This document shows positions 1 to 9,585 of a DNA stretch of 17,898 nt, one piece after another. Source of the stretch: Pseudomonadota bacterium (GTDB lineage Bacteria; Pseudomonadota; Alphaproteobacteria; Rhizobiales; Beijerinckiaceae); NCBI GenBank assembly GCA_028876585.1, contig JAGWRL010000241.1:1-17898 (forward strand), read 5' to 3'. Both the position numbers and the translations under genes were made by a program. Each line of letters opens with the position of its first letter. The stretch's first letter is position 1. Below the pieces are notes generated by a model that saw nothing but the letters and a program-made list of their open reading frames with translations, made no database searches and was not told the DNA's origin.

Positions 1-644
<644 letters not shown>

Positions 645-645
<1 letters not shown>

Positions 646-1145
646 TGCTGTGGAGCCGTCGCGCGGCGCTGCTGGCCCCGTTGGGGCTCGCCGCCTGCGC
701 CACGGAGATCGTCGAGCCGCCACCGCCCTCGCGCGCCAAACTCGACGCGGTGCGGCTCGATCCCGCCGAGGCGCTCGGCTGGCTCAACGCCTATCGCGCC
801 CAGTCCGGCCTCGCGCCGGTGCGGCTCGATGCCGAGCTTACCGCGCTTGCGCAGGCCCAGGCCGACGCGATGGCTTCGGCCGACAAAATCTCGCACGACG
901 TGCAGGGCGCCTTCGCCGCCCGCCTCGCCGCCTCCGGCGTGCGCGCGGGCGAGGCGGGCGAAAATGTCTGCGCCGGCTATTTCTCCACTGTGCAGGCGAT
1001 GCAGGCGTGGCGGCGCTCGCCCGAGCACGACGTCAACCTGCGGCTGCGCTCGGCGACCCGGTTCGGCGTCGCGCTGGCCAAGAACCCGCGCAGCGGCTGG
1101 GGCGCGTTCTGGGCGATGGCGATCGCCTCGCCGCCGCCAGGCTGA
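645..1145 (+). CDS. CAP/SCP-domain lipoprotein
   Basis: A 166-residue exported protein of the CAP (cysteine-rich secretory/antigen 5/PR-1, SCP) superfamily, comparable to bacterial YkwD-like proteins. The N-terminus has SRRAALL followed by a hydrophobic stretch and a lipobox LAAC with Cys18, so it is probably a lipoprotein. The twin arginine suggests possible Tat export. After a proline-rich linker (residues 24-29) the CAP domain shows NAYRAQSGL, His84 in KISHD, GENV (Glu106) and the W-x2-SPEH-x2-N signature (residues 122-131), then a C-terminal FGVALA...WAMAIA strand. The four polar cavity positions of CAP domains look intact. The start ATG overlaps the stop of the dehydrogenase gene (TGATG), so the two are likely co-transcribed. 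The biochemical role of bacterial CAP proteins is mostly unknown, and no link to formaldehyde metabolism is implied by sequence. Confidence 0.88.
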
Positions 1146-1172
1146 TCAGGCGCGCGGATGCGCCGTCGCGCT

Positions 1173-1700
1173 TTACTGAGGTTCCGATTCAGCCCATGCC
1201 GCCGCCGCGTCCTCAAGCCGCAGAATGAGGGAAAGCGGCGCGTCACTCAGCCGTAATGCGCCGAAGCTCTCGCACCAATGCGCCGCGAGCTCGGATTTTG
1301 CGTCGATCAACAGCGCCACGCCGTCGACCTCTTGCGCCACGCGAATGCAACGCGCGGCGGCGCGCCACACCAACGCCGCGCCAAGGCCACGCCGCTGCAC
1401 GGCTTGGTCGACGGCGAGCCAGCCGAGCCGGAACACCGGGACTTCGTATCTTCCAAGCCCCTTCTTCGCCACTGCCGACGTGCGCGCGAATTCAAGCGAG
1501 GCGGGGCTCAGCGTGTAATAGCCCAGGATGCGCGCCGGCGCTTCGAGCGGCGCGGCGACAAAACATTTGGCGCCGTTCCTGTCGTGGTTCTGCCGCGCAT
1601 AGCGTTTCAGATAGACGTTGAGTTCGTCGTCGCCGCAATCGAAGACGTCGCGATCATGGCCTTTGCCGAGCGGCGCCTCGCGCCACTCCCAAGCGTTCAT
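1173..1700 (-). CDS. GNAT-family toxin of a TacAT-type toxin-antitoxin system
   Basis: A 175-residue GNAT acetyltransferase of the TacT/AtaT toxin group, whose members acetylate the amino group of charged tRNAs and stop translation. Typical features are the opening FDCG-x2-ELN-x-YL segment (residues 20-31), a QNHDRNGAKCFV stretch, the RLGWLAVD strand and the acetyl-CoA loop QRRGLGA (residues 102-108). The C-terminal motif reads HWCESFGA, where relatives carry a tyrosine (WY/FY-x2-FG) that supports catalysis. Here that position is Cys143. The start ATG at 1700 overlaps the antitoxin stop as ATGA. A longer frame extending upstream to 2033 is a shadow of the antitoxin gene. The gene converges with the CAP lipoprotein gene 27 bases away. 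The family call is firm. Toxicity is inferred and could be weakened by the Tyr-to-Cys change. Confidence 0.88.
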   Translation of the reverse strand: MNAWEWREAPLGKGHDRDVFDCGDDELNVYLKRYARQNHDRNGAKCFVAAPLEAPARILGYYTLSPASLEFARTSAVAKKGLGRYEVPVFRLGWLAVDQAVQRRGLGAALVWRAAARCIRVAQEVDGVALLIDAKSELAAHWCESFGALRLSDAPLSLILRLEDAAAAWAESEPQ

Positions 1701-1972
1701 TTCAACCGAAACCCGGCCTTCGCGGCCCGAGTGAGGCGCGGCGGCGCGGCCGGCGGGCGTTCGAGAAGCGCGAGCACCCGCAAGGAATCGCGCTCGGAAA
1801 GCGTGAGCCGCTCCGCCTCTGCGATGTCGGATTCCGCCTGCGGCAGGACGGTCGCGAGAATGTAGCCGGTCAGATCGAGGCGCTTGATCGCCGCCGCACG
1901 GGTCAACGTCGCCTTGTCCTGCGGACGCAAGCGCAGTTCGACGCGGCCGTTGTCTACGAGGGGGCGGGGCAT
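1697..1972 (-). CDS. DUF1778/TacA-type ribbon-helix-helix antitoxin
   Basis: A 91-residue antitoxin that pairs with the GNAT toxin just downstream. The N-terminal half (residues 10-48) has the RHH DNA-binding pattern VELRLRPQDKATLTRAA...LTGYILATVL. The C-terminal half contains LSERD-x9-ERPPAAPPRL, the DUF1778 segment that wraps the toxin and blocks acetyl-CoA binding. An in-frame ATG at 2002 would add ten residues. The start at 1972 is preferred because GGAG lies seven bases before it and the upstream ATG has no ribosome binding site. The stop overlaps the toxin ATG (ATGA), giving translational coupling. Antitoxins of this family normally repress their own promoter together with the toxin, and a short repeat lies in the promoter region at 2004-2019. 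Confidence 0.87.
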   Translation of the reverse strand: MPRPLVDNGRVELRLRPQDKATLTRAAAIKRLDLTGYILATVLPQAESDIAEAERLTLSERDSLRVLALLERPPAAPPRLTRAAKAGFRLK

Positions 1973-2003
1973 GATGCGGCTCCGAATAGCGATTCCAGCC
2001 ATC

Positions 2004-2033
2004 CGTATGGTGTACGTATAGACGATTTCTCAA
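2004..2033 (-). promoter_or_regulatory. Putative promoter/operator of the toxin-antitoxin pair
   Basis: Reading leftward, TTGAGA (2033-2028) could be a -35 box, followed after 18 bases by CATACG (2009-2004) as a weak -10. This would place the transcript start just before the antitoxin ATG at 1972. The pentamer CGTAT occurs twice on the plus strand (2004-2008 and 2015-2019), one helical turn apart, with a TACGTA palindrome between them. Such repeats fit binding by an RHH antitoxin. This is a pattern-based guess. Confidence 0.35.
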
Positions 2034-2052
2034 CGCTTGGCTTGCGAAAAGT

Positions 2053-2988
2053 TCACGCCCTGGGATGCGCCGCCTTATAAGCCGCCGCCAGCCGGTCGCT
2101 GTCGACGGCGGTGTAAACCTGCGTCGTCGACAGCGAGGCGTGGCCGAGCAATTCCTGGATCGTGCGCAGGTCGCCGCCCCGCGCCAGCAGGTGCGTGGCG
2201 AAGGAATGGCGCAGGGCGTGCGGCGTCGCGCTGTCGGGCAGGCCGAGCGCGCCGCGCATCCGCTCCATCGCCAGTTGCACGATGCGCGGCGACAGCGGGC
2301 CGCCTCGCGCGCCTACGAACAGCGGCCCGTCGGGCTTCAGCGTCCACGGGCAGCGGGCGAGATAATCCTCGATCGCCGCGCGAACCGGGCCAATCACCGG
2401 CGCGATGCGCGTCTTGCCGCCCTTGCCGGCGATGCGCACTTCGTCCACCGCGCCGATCGGCGCGTCGCCGCGCGCAATCGAAAGCGCCTCGCTGATCCGC
2501 AGCCCCGCGCCGTAGCACAAGGCCAGCACCGCCGCGTCGCGCGCCAGCACCCAGGGGTCGCGTATGTCGCCGGCGCGGGTCTCGACGTCGGCGACGGCGC
2601 GCGCGTCGTCGGCGCGCAGCGGACGCGGCAGCCGCCGCCCGGCCTTGGGCGAGCGAATCGCGGAAAACGCCGAGGCGCGGCCGGCGCCGATCCGCTCCAT
2701 ATATTTGGCTAAGCCGCGCAGCGCGGACAGCGCGCGTTGCAGCGAGCGCGGGTCGATCCCCTCAGCGCGCCGGGCGGCCAGAAACGCGCGCAGGTCCGCC
2801 GGCTTCATCGCGGCGAAATCGACTGCTAGCGGCGCGCGGGCGAGGCGGGCGTGCAGGAAGGCGACGAATTGCCTGACGTCGCGGCCATAGGCTTCCAGCG
2901 TCTTGGCGGCGAGCCGGCGCTCCAGCGCGAGGTAACGCAGCCACAGGACGACGATCCCGGTCAGGTCCTGCGGCGATTCGCCCGTCAT
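2053..2988 (-). CDS. xerC: Tyrosine recombinase XerC
   Basis: A 311-residue site-specific tyrosine recombinase that, with XerD, resolves chromosome dimers at dif during division. The N-terminal SAM-like core-binding domain spans about residues 8-105 (YLALERRLAAKTLEAYGRDVRQF is characteristic). The catalytic domain carries all active-site residues: Arg164 in GAGLRISE, Lys189 in AGKGGKTR, His257 and Arg260 in HALRHSFAT, His283 in LGHASLSTT and the nucleophile Tyr292. The length matches the family. The start ATG at 2988 lies 18 bases after the stop of the upstream membrane protein gene, so the two probably share a transcript. No att-like repeats, phage genes or tRNA are nearby, which favours housekeeping XerC over a phage integrase. 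XerD or a XerH-type alternative cannot be fully excluded. Confidence 0.9.
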   Translation of the reverse strand: MTGESPQDLTGIVVLWLRYLALERRLAAKTLEAYGRDVRQFVAFLHARLARAPLAVDFAAMKPADLRAFLAARRAEGIDPRSLQRALSALRGLAKYMERIGAGRASAFSAIRSPKAGRRLPRPLRADDARAVADVETRAGDIRDPWVLARDAAVLALCYGAGLRISEALSIARGDAPIGAVDEVRIAGKGGKTRIAPVIGPVRAAIEDYLARCPWTLKPDGPLFVGARGGPLSPRIVQLAMERMRGALGLPDSATPHALRHSFATHLLARGGDLRTIQELLGHASLSTTQVYTAVDSDRLAAAYKAAHPRA

Positions 2989-3006
2989 CGGGGCAGGATC
3001 GCCGGT

Positions 3007-3477
3007 CTATTGCGGGTTGTCGAGCGCCTTGGCCTTTTTCTTGTGCGGCTTGTGTTTCGGCTTGGCCGCGGGCTCCTGTGCGATGGCGCCGGTCGGGGTC
3101 ATGTCGACCCGCGCCGTCGTCTTCGCCACCACCTTGGGCGCGGGCGCGGGCGCGGGCGAAGGCGCCGCCGCGGCCGCGAGCGCCGCCGATTCGACCTTGG
3201 GCGTCGCGGCGACGGCGGCGGCTTGCGGCGCCTCGACCGCCGCCACTGGGGCGGAATGCGCGCCGGGGTAGGTTTCGCGCGCCGCCTGGGTCATCAACAG
3301 CGCCCCCGCTAGCACCGCCGCGCCCCAGCCGGCGAAGCCGCCGATCACGGTGTGGCCAAAGGCGCCGCTGAAGCGCGACGGCAACCCCGCCACCACGGTC
3401 GGCAACGACCGGAGCGCGCCGAACGCGCGGCTCTCGAATCCGGAATCGACTTGAAACTTGATCGGGGATTTAATCAC
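3007..3477 (-). CDS. Hypothetical single-pass membrane protein, Ala/Pro-rich with Lys/His-rich tail
   Basis: A 156-residue protein not recognised as a known family. It starts with GTG at 3477. Residues about 43-63 (TVIGGFAGWGAAVLAGALL) form one likely membrane helix, preceded by a short basic segment. The rest is low-complexity, rich in Ala, Pro and Val (residues 74-120), and ends in a cluster of Lys and His (KPKHKPHKKKAK, about residues 139-150). This composition suggests an inner-membrane anchor with a long flexible arm. It is the first gene of a likely two-gene unit with xerC. Low-complexity composition makes homology calls unreliable. Coding is supported by the open frame, the plausible membrane segment and operon position. 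Confidence 0.6.
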   Translation of the reverse strand: MIKSPIKFQVDSGFESRAFGALRSLPTVVAGLPSRFSGAFGHTVIGGFAGWGAAVLAGALLMTQAARETYPGAHSAPVAAVEAPQAAAVAATPKVESAALAAAAAPSPAPAPAPKVVAKTTARVDMTPTGAIAQEPAAKPKHKPHKKKAKALDNPQ

Positions 3478-3525
3478 GGGCTTCGCCTTTCACGCGGCTT
3501 GCCCAACATGACTTAAACAAATGGC

Positions 3526-3555
3526 GTTAACGTCGGCTTAGAGAGCTTGGTTAAC
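3526..3555. promoter_or_regulatory. GTTAAC repeats in the divergent intergenic region
   Basis: The 171-base gap between the divergent membrane-protein and aldo/keto reductase genes contains GTTAAC twice (3526-3531 and 3550-3555), 24 bases apart. It also contains TTAA, seven bases, then TTAG (3527-3541), one base off the TTAA-N7-TTAA core bound by the cell-cycle regulator CtrA in alphaproteobacteria. The site could serve either gene. No clear -35/-10 pair was identified, so this is only a candidate regulatory region. Confidence 0.2.
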
Positions 3556-3648
3556 AACTGAGTCGCCATGCGCGACGCTGCGTCGGGCCTTGCGCGTCCG
3601 GCGCGCCCGTCTTAACCTCGCCGCCTCTCCCATCAGCGAGTTTCCCCC

Positions 3649-4690
3649 ATGCGCTATCGTCCGCTCGGCCGAACCGGCCAGTTCGTCTCGGAAATCTGCC
3701 TGGGAACCATGACGTTCCACGGCGGCGCCAGTTATTGGCGCAACATCGGCCAGCTCGATCAGGCCAGCGCCACGGCGCTGGTCGCCCGCGCGCTCGCGGC
3801 GGGGGTGAATTTCATCGACACGGCGGATGTCTATTCCGAAGGCGGTTCGGAGGCGCTGCTCGGTCAGGCGCTGATCGATCTCAAGGTCGCGCGCGAAGAT
3901 GTGATCGTCGCCACCAAGGTGCGCGGGCGCACCGGCCCCGGCCCCAACGCGGTCGGCCTGTCGCGCGGCCACATCATGGACCAGATCGCCGGCAGCCTGA
4001 AGCGGCTGAAGCTCGACTATGTCGACCTCTACCAGATCCACGGTTTTGATCCGGTCACGCCGCTGGAGGAGACGATGCGGGCGCTCGAGGATTGCGTCGC
4101 GCGCGGGCTGGTGCGCACGCTCGGCTGCTCCAATCTGGCGGCGTGGCAGATCATGAAGGCGCAGGGCATCGCCGAGCGGCGCGGCTTCGCCCGCTTCGAG
4201 ACCGTGCAGGCCTATTACACCATCGCCGGCCGCGACCTGGAGCGCGAGGTGCTGCCGCTGGTCGAGGATCAGGGCATGGGCGTGATGGTGTGGAGCCCGC
4301 TCGCCGGCGGCTTCCTCAGCGGCAAATACACGCGCGAGGGCGTCGCCAGCAACGACGCGCGCCGCGTCAGCTTCGATTTCCCCCCCCGTCGACAAGGAGC
4401 GCGGCTACGCCATCATCGACGCGATGCGGCCGATCGCGGCCGCACATGGCGTCTCGGTCGCGCGGGTGGCGCTCGCCTGGTTGCTCCAGCGCAAGGGCGT
4501 GATGAGCGTCATCGTCGGCGCCAAGACGGTCGAGCAGCTCGACGACAATCTCGCCGCGACCGCGCTGCGGCTGACGGGCGACGATTTGGCCACGCTCGAC
4601 GCGGTCAGCGCGTTGGCGCCGGAATATCCGGGCTGGATGTTGGAGCGGCAGGCGCAGGGGCGCGTGCCGGAAGCGGGGAAGCAAGCATGA
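3649..4690 (+). CDS. Aldo/keto reductase, reading frame broken by one extra base
   Basis: An NAD(P)H-dependent aldo/keto reductase that would be about 346 residues if read through. The start ATG at 3649 gives MRYRPLGRTG, and the catalytic tetrad is present: Asp57, Tyr62 (DTADVYSEG), Lys90 (VIVATK) and His131 (LYQIHG). The frame is correct up to FDFPP, where a run of eight C (4380-4387) shifts it. Dropping one C restores PPVDKERGYAIIDAMRPIA and the normal C-terminus (VSVARVALAWLLQRKG...VIVGAKTVEQLDDNL) to a TGA at 4688. Left as written, the frame runs on to 5691 and falsely joins the next gene. The restored stop overlaps the next ATG as ATGA, which supports the correction. It may be a sequence error, a true mutation or phase variation. 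The substrate is unknown, and pairing with a Gfo/Idh enzyme suggests sugar or polyol oxidation-reduction. Confidence 0.85.
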
Positions 4691-5691
4691 GCAAGCCGGT
4701 CAAGTGGGGCGTGCTGGGGGTCGCCAAGATCGCCACCGAAAAAGTGATTCCGGCGATGCAGCGCGCGAGCCTGTGCCGGATCGAGGCGATCGCCTCGCGC
4801 GAGCTTTCGCGCGCGCAGGCGGCGGCCGAACGGCTCGGCATCCCGCGCGCCTACGGATCTTACGAGGAATTGCTCGCCGATCCCGAGATCGAGGCGATCT
4901 ACAATCCGCTGCCCAACGAATTGCATGTGCCGTGGACCTTGAAGGCGCTCGCCGCCGGCAAACACGTGCTGTGCGAAAAGCCAATCGCGCTCGACGCCGC
5001 GCAGGCCGCGCAACTGCTGGAGGCGCGCGCGAAATCGGGCAAACTGGTCGCGGAAGCCTTCATGGTGCGCCATCACCCGCAATGGCGGCGCGCGCGCGAG
5101 ATCGCGCGCTCCGGCGCGATCGGCGACATCGGCGCGATCCAGACCCTGTTCACCTATCGCCTGCTCGACGCCGACAATGTGCGCAACCGGCCGCCCGGCG
5201 GCGGCGGCCTCTATGACATCGGCTGCTACGCCATTCTCACCGCGCGCTACATCTTCGCCGCCGAGCCTGTGCGCGTCGCCGCCAGCCTCGATATCGACCC
5301 GACGTTCGGCACCGACCGGCTCGCCAGCGCCATTCTGGAATTTCCCGGCGGCCGGCATCTGACCTTCACCACCGCGACCCAGCTCGCCGGCGCGCAGCGC
5401 GTGGTGATCGCCGGGACCGCCGGCCGGATCGAGGTGAAAATCCCGTTCAACGCGCCGATCGACCGCGCCACCGAGATCGTCATCGACAGCGGCGCCGATC
5501 TCGTCGGCGGCGGCGCGCGCGCCGAGTCGTTTCCCGTCTGCGATCAATACGGCCTTCAGGGCGACGATTTCGTGCGCGCGATCCGCGGCGAGGCGGCGCT
5601 CGAATTTCCCATCGAGGACGCGATCGCCAATATGAAGGCGATCGAAGCCTGCTTCCGCGCCGCCAAATCCGGCCGGTGGGAGAGCGTCTGA
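4687..5691 (+). CDS. Gfo/Idh/MocA-family NAD(P)-dependent oxidoreductase
   Basis: A 334-residue dehydrogenase of the glucose-fructose oxidoreductase/inositol dehydrogenase/MocA family. The N-terminal Rossmann fold opens with GVLGVAKIA. The family signature KHVLCEKPIAL contains the EKP motif whose Lys acts in catalysis. The C-terminal sheet domain contains GGGLYDIGCYAI, a stretch typical of xylose dehydrogenase and dihydrodiol dehydrogenase-like members. The ATG at 4687 overlaps the upstream aldo/keto reductase stop (ATGA), so the pair is translationally coupled. The sequence does not fix the substrate. Sugars, inositols and related cyclic polyols are all plausible, and the neighbouring sugar importer agrees with any of these. 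It converges with the importer operon across a 134-base gap. Confidence 0.9.
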   Translation: MSKPVKWGVLGVAKIATEKVIPAMQRASLCRIEAIASRELSRAQAAAERLGIPRAYGSYEELLADPEIEAIYNPLPNELHVPWTLKALAAGKHVLCEKPIALDAAQAAQLLEARAKSGKLVAEAFMVRHHPQWRRAREIARSGAIGDIGAIQTLFTYRLLDADNVRNRPPGGGGLYDIGCYAILTARYIFAAEPVRVAASLDIDPTFGTDRLASAILEFPGGRHLTFTTATQLAGAQRVVIAGTAGRIEVKIPFNAPIDRATEIVIDSGADLVGGGARAESFPVCDQYGLQGDDFVRAIRGEAALEFPIEDAIANMKAIEACFRAAKSGRWESV

Positions 5692-5727
5692 ACCTTACGC
5701 CGAGCGCTGTTGGAACCAACCGCCGTC

Positions 5728-5750
5728 ATGACCGGGCTTGTCCCGGTCAT
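5728..5750. repeat. Perfect inverted repeat between convergent genes
   Basis: ATGACCGGG (5728-5736), a five-base loop CTTGT, then CCCGGTCAT (5742-5750) make a perfect 9-bp stem. It sits between two convergent genes (stops at 5691 and 5826). It has no T tract on either side, so it is not a standard intrinsic terminator, though it may still act as a bidirectional 3' end. It closely resembles the 'GTCATGGCCGGGCTTGTCCCGGCCAT' type of dispersed intergenic repeat frequent in Hyphomicrobiales genomes (from memory). Only one copy occurs here. Confidence 0.6.
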
Positions 5751-5825
5751 CTACGCGGTTGAGCCGCCGCCCGCTTCAACCAAGCGCCTCAAGGGACGGC
5801 CGGCGGCGGCGCGCGGACGGGCGCC

Positions 5826-6843
5826 TCACACAGAGCGGCGCTTGCGCTGGCGGTACTGGTCGGCGATCACGGCGGCGACGATGACGCCGCCCTTGATGAT
5901 CTCCTGATAATGCGCGTCGACGTTGAGGAACGTGAAGCCCGAGGTCAACACGCCCAGGATCACCGCGCCGATGATCGTGCCGGTGAGCCGGCCGACGCCG
6001 CCCGACAGCGACGTGCCGCCGATCACCGCCGCCGCGATGGCGTCAAGCTCGAACCCCATGCCGACGCCGGCCTGGCCGGAGATCGCGCGCGCGGTGTGAA
6101 CGACGCCGCACAGCCCCGACATCAGGCCCGCCACCGCATAGACCAGCACGATGTGGCGCTCGACATTGATGCCCGACACCCGCGCCGCCAGCGGATTGGC
6201 GCCGATGGCGTAAGTGAACTTGCCGTAGCGCGTGTAGCGCAGCGCCAGATGAAACAGGATCGCCATCGAGAGAAAGATGACGACCGGCCACCAACCGGCG
6301 CCGATTTCGCCGAACGCGTCCGACAGATTGCCGATCGGCTCGCCGTTGGTGTACCAATCGGCGACGCCGCGCGCCGACACCATCATGCCGAGCGTGGCGA
6401 TGAACGGCGGGATTTTGGTGTAGGCGATCAACGAACCGTTGAGCAGGCCCGCGAGCGCCCCCGCGATGAGCCCGGCGGCGACGGGGAAGATCGGGTTGAG
6501 CCCGGTCAGGCCGGGATAGATGGCGCGGGTGAACCCCTCGGCCTGCGCCAGGCTCGCCGCGATCATCGCCGTCATGCCGACCAGCGAACCCGAGGACAGA
6601 TCGATGCCGCCCATGATGATGACCTGGGTCACGCCGACGGCGATGATGCCGATCTCCGATTCCTGCAGGATCATGATTTTGAGCCGCAGCGGATTGGCGA
6701 TGAAGCTCTGGCCCTCGAACATCCAGCCGAGCGCCTCGAACAGCAGCATCATGCCGATCATCACCCCGAGAATGCTGATCTCGGGCGGCAGGCGGCGGCG
6801 CGCGCGGCGCGGCCTCGCTCGTCAGGACGGTCTCACTGGCCAA
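5826..6843 (-). CDS. Sugar/polyol ABC transporter permease (RbsC/XylH-like), apparent N-terminal frameshift
   Basis: The membrane subunit of an RbsC-type importer. The continuous frame runs from GTG 6764 (upstream codons open to about 6821) to 5826 and holds multiple hydrophobic helices plus the family landmarks VTQVIIMGGIDLSSGS, FIATLGMMV, YAIGANPLAARVSGI and AAAVIGGTSLSGG. GTG 6764 has no ribosome binding site. A better start is TTG at 6843, preceded by AAGGGA at six bases and 15 bases after the ATPase stop. Its frame reads MASETVLTSEAAPRA and differs from the downstream frame by one base. The switch must fall in the GC-only stretch 6783-6821, where one frame gives RRRLPPEISILG. One extra base in that stretch would explain it. 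Other possibilities are a truncated but real start at 6764 or a broken gene. Last gene of the importer operon. Confidence 0.85.
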
Positions 6844-6858
6844 CGTCGTTCCCTTCAA

Positions 6859-8403
<1,545 letters not shown>

Positions 8404-8506
8404 GGCGCGTCTTCCCCGAGGTCTTGCGGCCTCTGAGCGGGCCGCGATCCTCTTAAACATAAGCCAAGGCCCCAGGGGAGCGGCCCCCGGAGCGAGCGTG
8501 GAACGA

Positions 8507-9436
8507 TCAGTTCTTCTTGGCGAACTTGTCCATGTTCTCGGGCGTGACGAGCTGGAAGGGGATGTAGACCTTCTTGTCGATCGCCTTGCCCGCCGCCAGC
8601 GCCAGCGCCGCGTCGACCGCGCCCTTGCCCTGACCGGCCGCGTCCTGGAACACGGTGACCTTGAGGTCGCCCGCCTTCATCGAGGCGAGCGCGTCCTGCG
8701 TGGCGTCGACGCCGCCGACGATCGCCTTTTTGGTGTCGACGCCGGCCGCCTTCAGCGCCTGCAAGGCGCCGATCGCCATTTCGTCGTTGTTGGCGACGAT
8801 GGCGTTGAACTTCATGCCCTTCGACAGCCAGTTGGTGACGAGGTTCTGCGCCTTGGTGCGATCCCAGCTCGCGGTCTGCTCGGCGATGATCTTGATGCCG
8901 GTGCAGGGCTCCTTGGCGATCACGTCGTGGACGTCGGCGGTGCGCTGCACGGCGGCCTGATTGGAGAGTTCGCCCTCGATCACCAGAATGTCGCCCTTGC
9001 CGCCGAGCAGCTTGCAGATCTGCTGCATCTCGAGCGTGCCGGAATCCTTTTCGTTGGAGGCGACGAAGGCGGCCTTCGGCCCGAGCTTGTCGACGTCGAC
9101 CGGCTGGCGGTTGACATAGACCAGCGGCACGCCGGCTTCGGCGGCGAGCTTGGTCATGCGCTCGGTCGCCGAGGTGTCGACCGGGTTGACGATGATCGCA
9201 TCGACCTTGTTGGCGATGAAATTCTGGATCTGGCTGAGCTGCTTGGAGACGTCGTCCTTGGCGTCCTCGATTTGCAGCGTCACGCCCGGCTGGGTCTTGG
9301 CGTAATCGCTCATGCCGTTGCGCAGAACGGTGAGGAAATTGTCGTCGAACTTGTCCATGGAGACGCCGATCTTGGCGGCGAGCGCCGGGCTCGACAAAAT
9401 CGTCGCGGCCGCGAGCGCGATAAGCATGCGTTTCAT
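8507..9436 (-). CDS. Periplasmic sugar-binding protein, rhizopine/inositol (MocB/IbpA)-like
   Basis: A 309-residue periplasmic binding protein of the ribose-binding (Peripla_BP_4) class that delivers substrate to the ABC permease. The start ATG at 9436 has GGAGGA nine bases upstream and begins a clear signal peptide ([20 protein letters not shown], cut near residue 20-21). Upstream extension to 9532 lacks support. The mature part ([20 protein letters not shown], then [48 protein letters not shown] and [19 protein letters not shown]) matches what is known of the rhizopine-binding-like subgroup, which includes MocB and inositol-binding IbpA. This subgroup call is from recall. Ribose or another sugar remains possible. 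It is the first gene of the importer operon and has its own promoter region at 9521-9549. Confidence 0.92.
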   Translation of the reverse strand: MKRMLIALAAATILSSPALAAKIGVSMDKFDDNFLTVLRNGMSDYAKTQPGVTLQIEDAKDDVSKQLSQIQNFIANKVDAIIVNPVDTSATERMTKLAAEAGVPLVYVNRQPVDVDKLGPKAAFVASNEKDSGTLEMQQICKLLGGKGDILVIEGELSNQAAVQRTADVHDVIAKEPCTGIKIIAEQTASWDRTKAQNLVTNWLSKGMKFNAIVANNDEMAIGALQALKAAGVDTKKAIVGGVDATQDALASMKAGDLKVTVFQDAAGQGKGAVDAALALAAGKAIDKKVYIPFQLVTPENMDKFAKKN

Positions 9437-9520
9437 GATCTCGATTCCTCCCACGAGCGACGGATTTTTCCGCCGATGAGCCTGAGGCGCAGCGCTGGTC
9501 CGCGCGCCCTGACGGCTACG

Positions 9521-9549
9521 GATGTAACACACGTTCCAAAGCGGATCAA
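9521..9549 (-). promoter_or_regulatory. Putative sigma70-type promoter of the ABC importer operon
   Basis: Reading leftward, TTGATC (9549-9544) and TACATC (9526-9521) are separated by 17 bases, a standard -35/-10 spacing. They lie in a locally AT-rich patch (about 9540-9570) unlike the surrounding DNA. Transcription would begin near 9514, leaving a leader of roughly 75-80 bases before the binding protein ATG at 9436. The heptamer TTCCAAA (plus strand) occurs at 9534-9540 and 9564-9570, 30 bases apart. Confidence 0.45.
9523..9538. promoter_or_regulatory. Candidate LacI-type operator overlapping the importer promoter
   Basis: TGTAAC-ACAC-GTTCCA is an imperfect palindrome: its half sites TGTAAC and TGGAAC (reverse complement of GTTCCA) match at five of six positions. 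It lies across the -10 box and spacer of the importer promoter, where a repressor would block RNA polymerase. A LacI-type regulator is encoded at 11248-12237. The link between the two is inferred from position only. Confidence 0.4.
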
Positions 9550-9585
9550 TAATAGAATGAAAATTCCAAATGCCCTGGCGCGCCG

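Noticed and set aside
1173..2033. 286-residue reading of the GNAT toxin
   Set aside because: The first 111 residues are the antitoxin gene read in a different frame. The toxin starts at the ATG overlapping the antitoxin stop.
2053..2988. Phage or island integrase
   Set aside because: Sequence and length suit XerC. No attachment repeats, tRNA or phage genes are nearby.
3649..5691. A single 680-residue frame joining aldo/keto reductase and Gfo/Idh oxidoreductase
   Set aside because: Residues after FDFPP are Arg-rich and unlike either family up to the Gfo/Idh ATG at 4687, while the correct reductase C-terminus lies in the adjacent frame. It is a frameshift artefact, not a fusion.
8404..8506. 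Terminator or regulatory hairpin between binding protein and ATPase genes
   Set aside because: The GC-rich stretch around 8468-8490 allows only short 4-bp stems with no T run. Nothing convincing was found.
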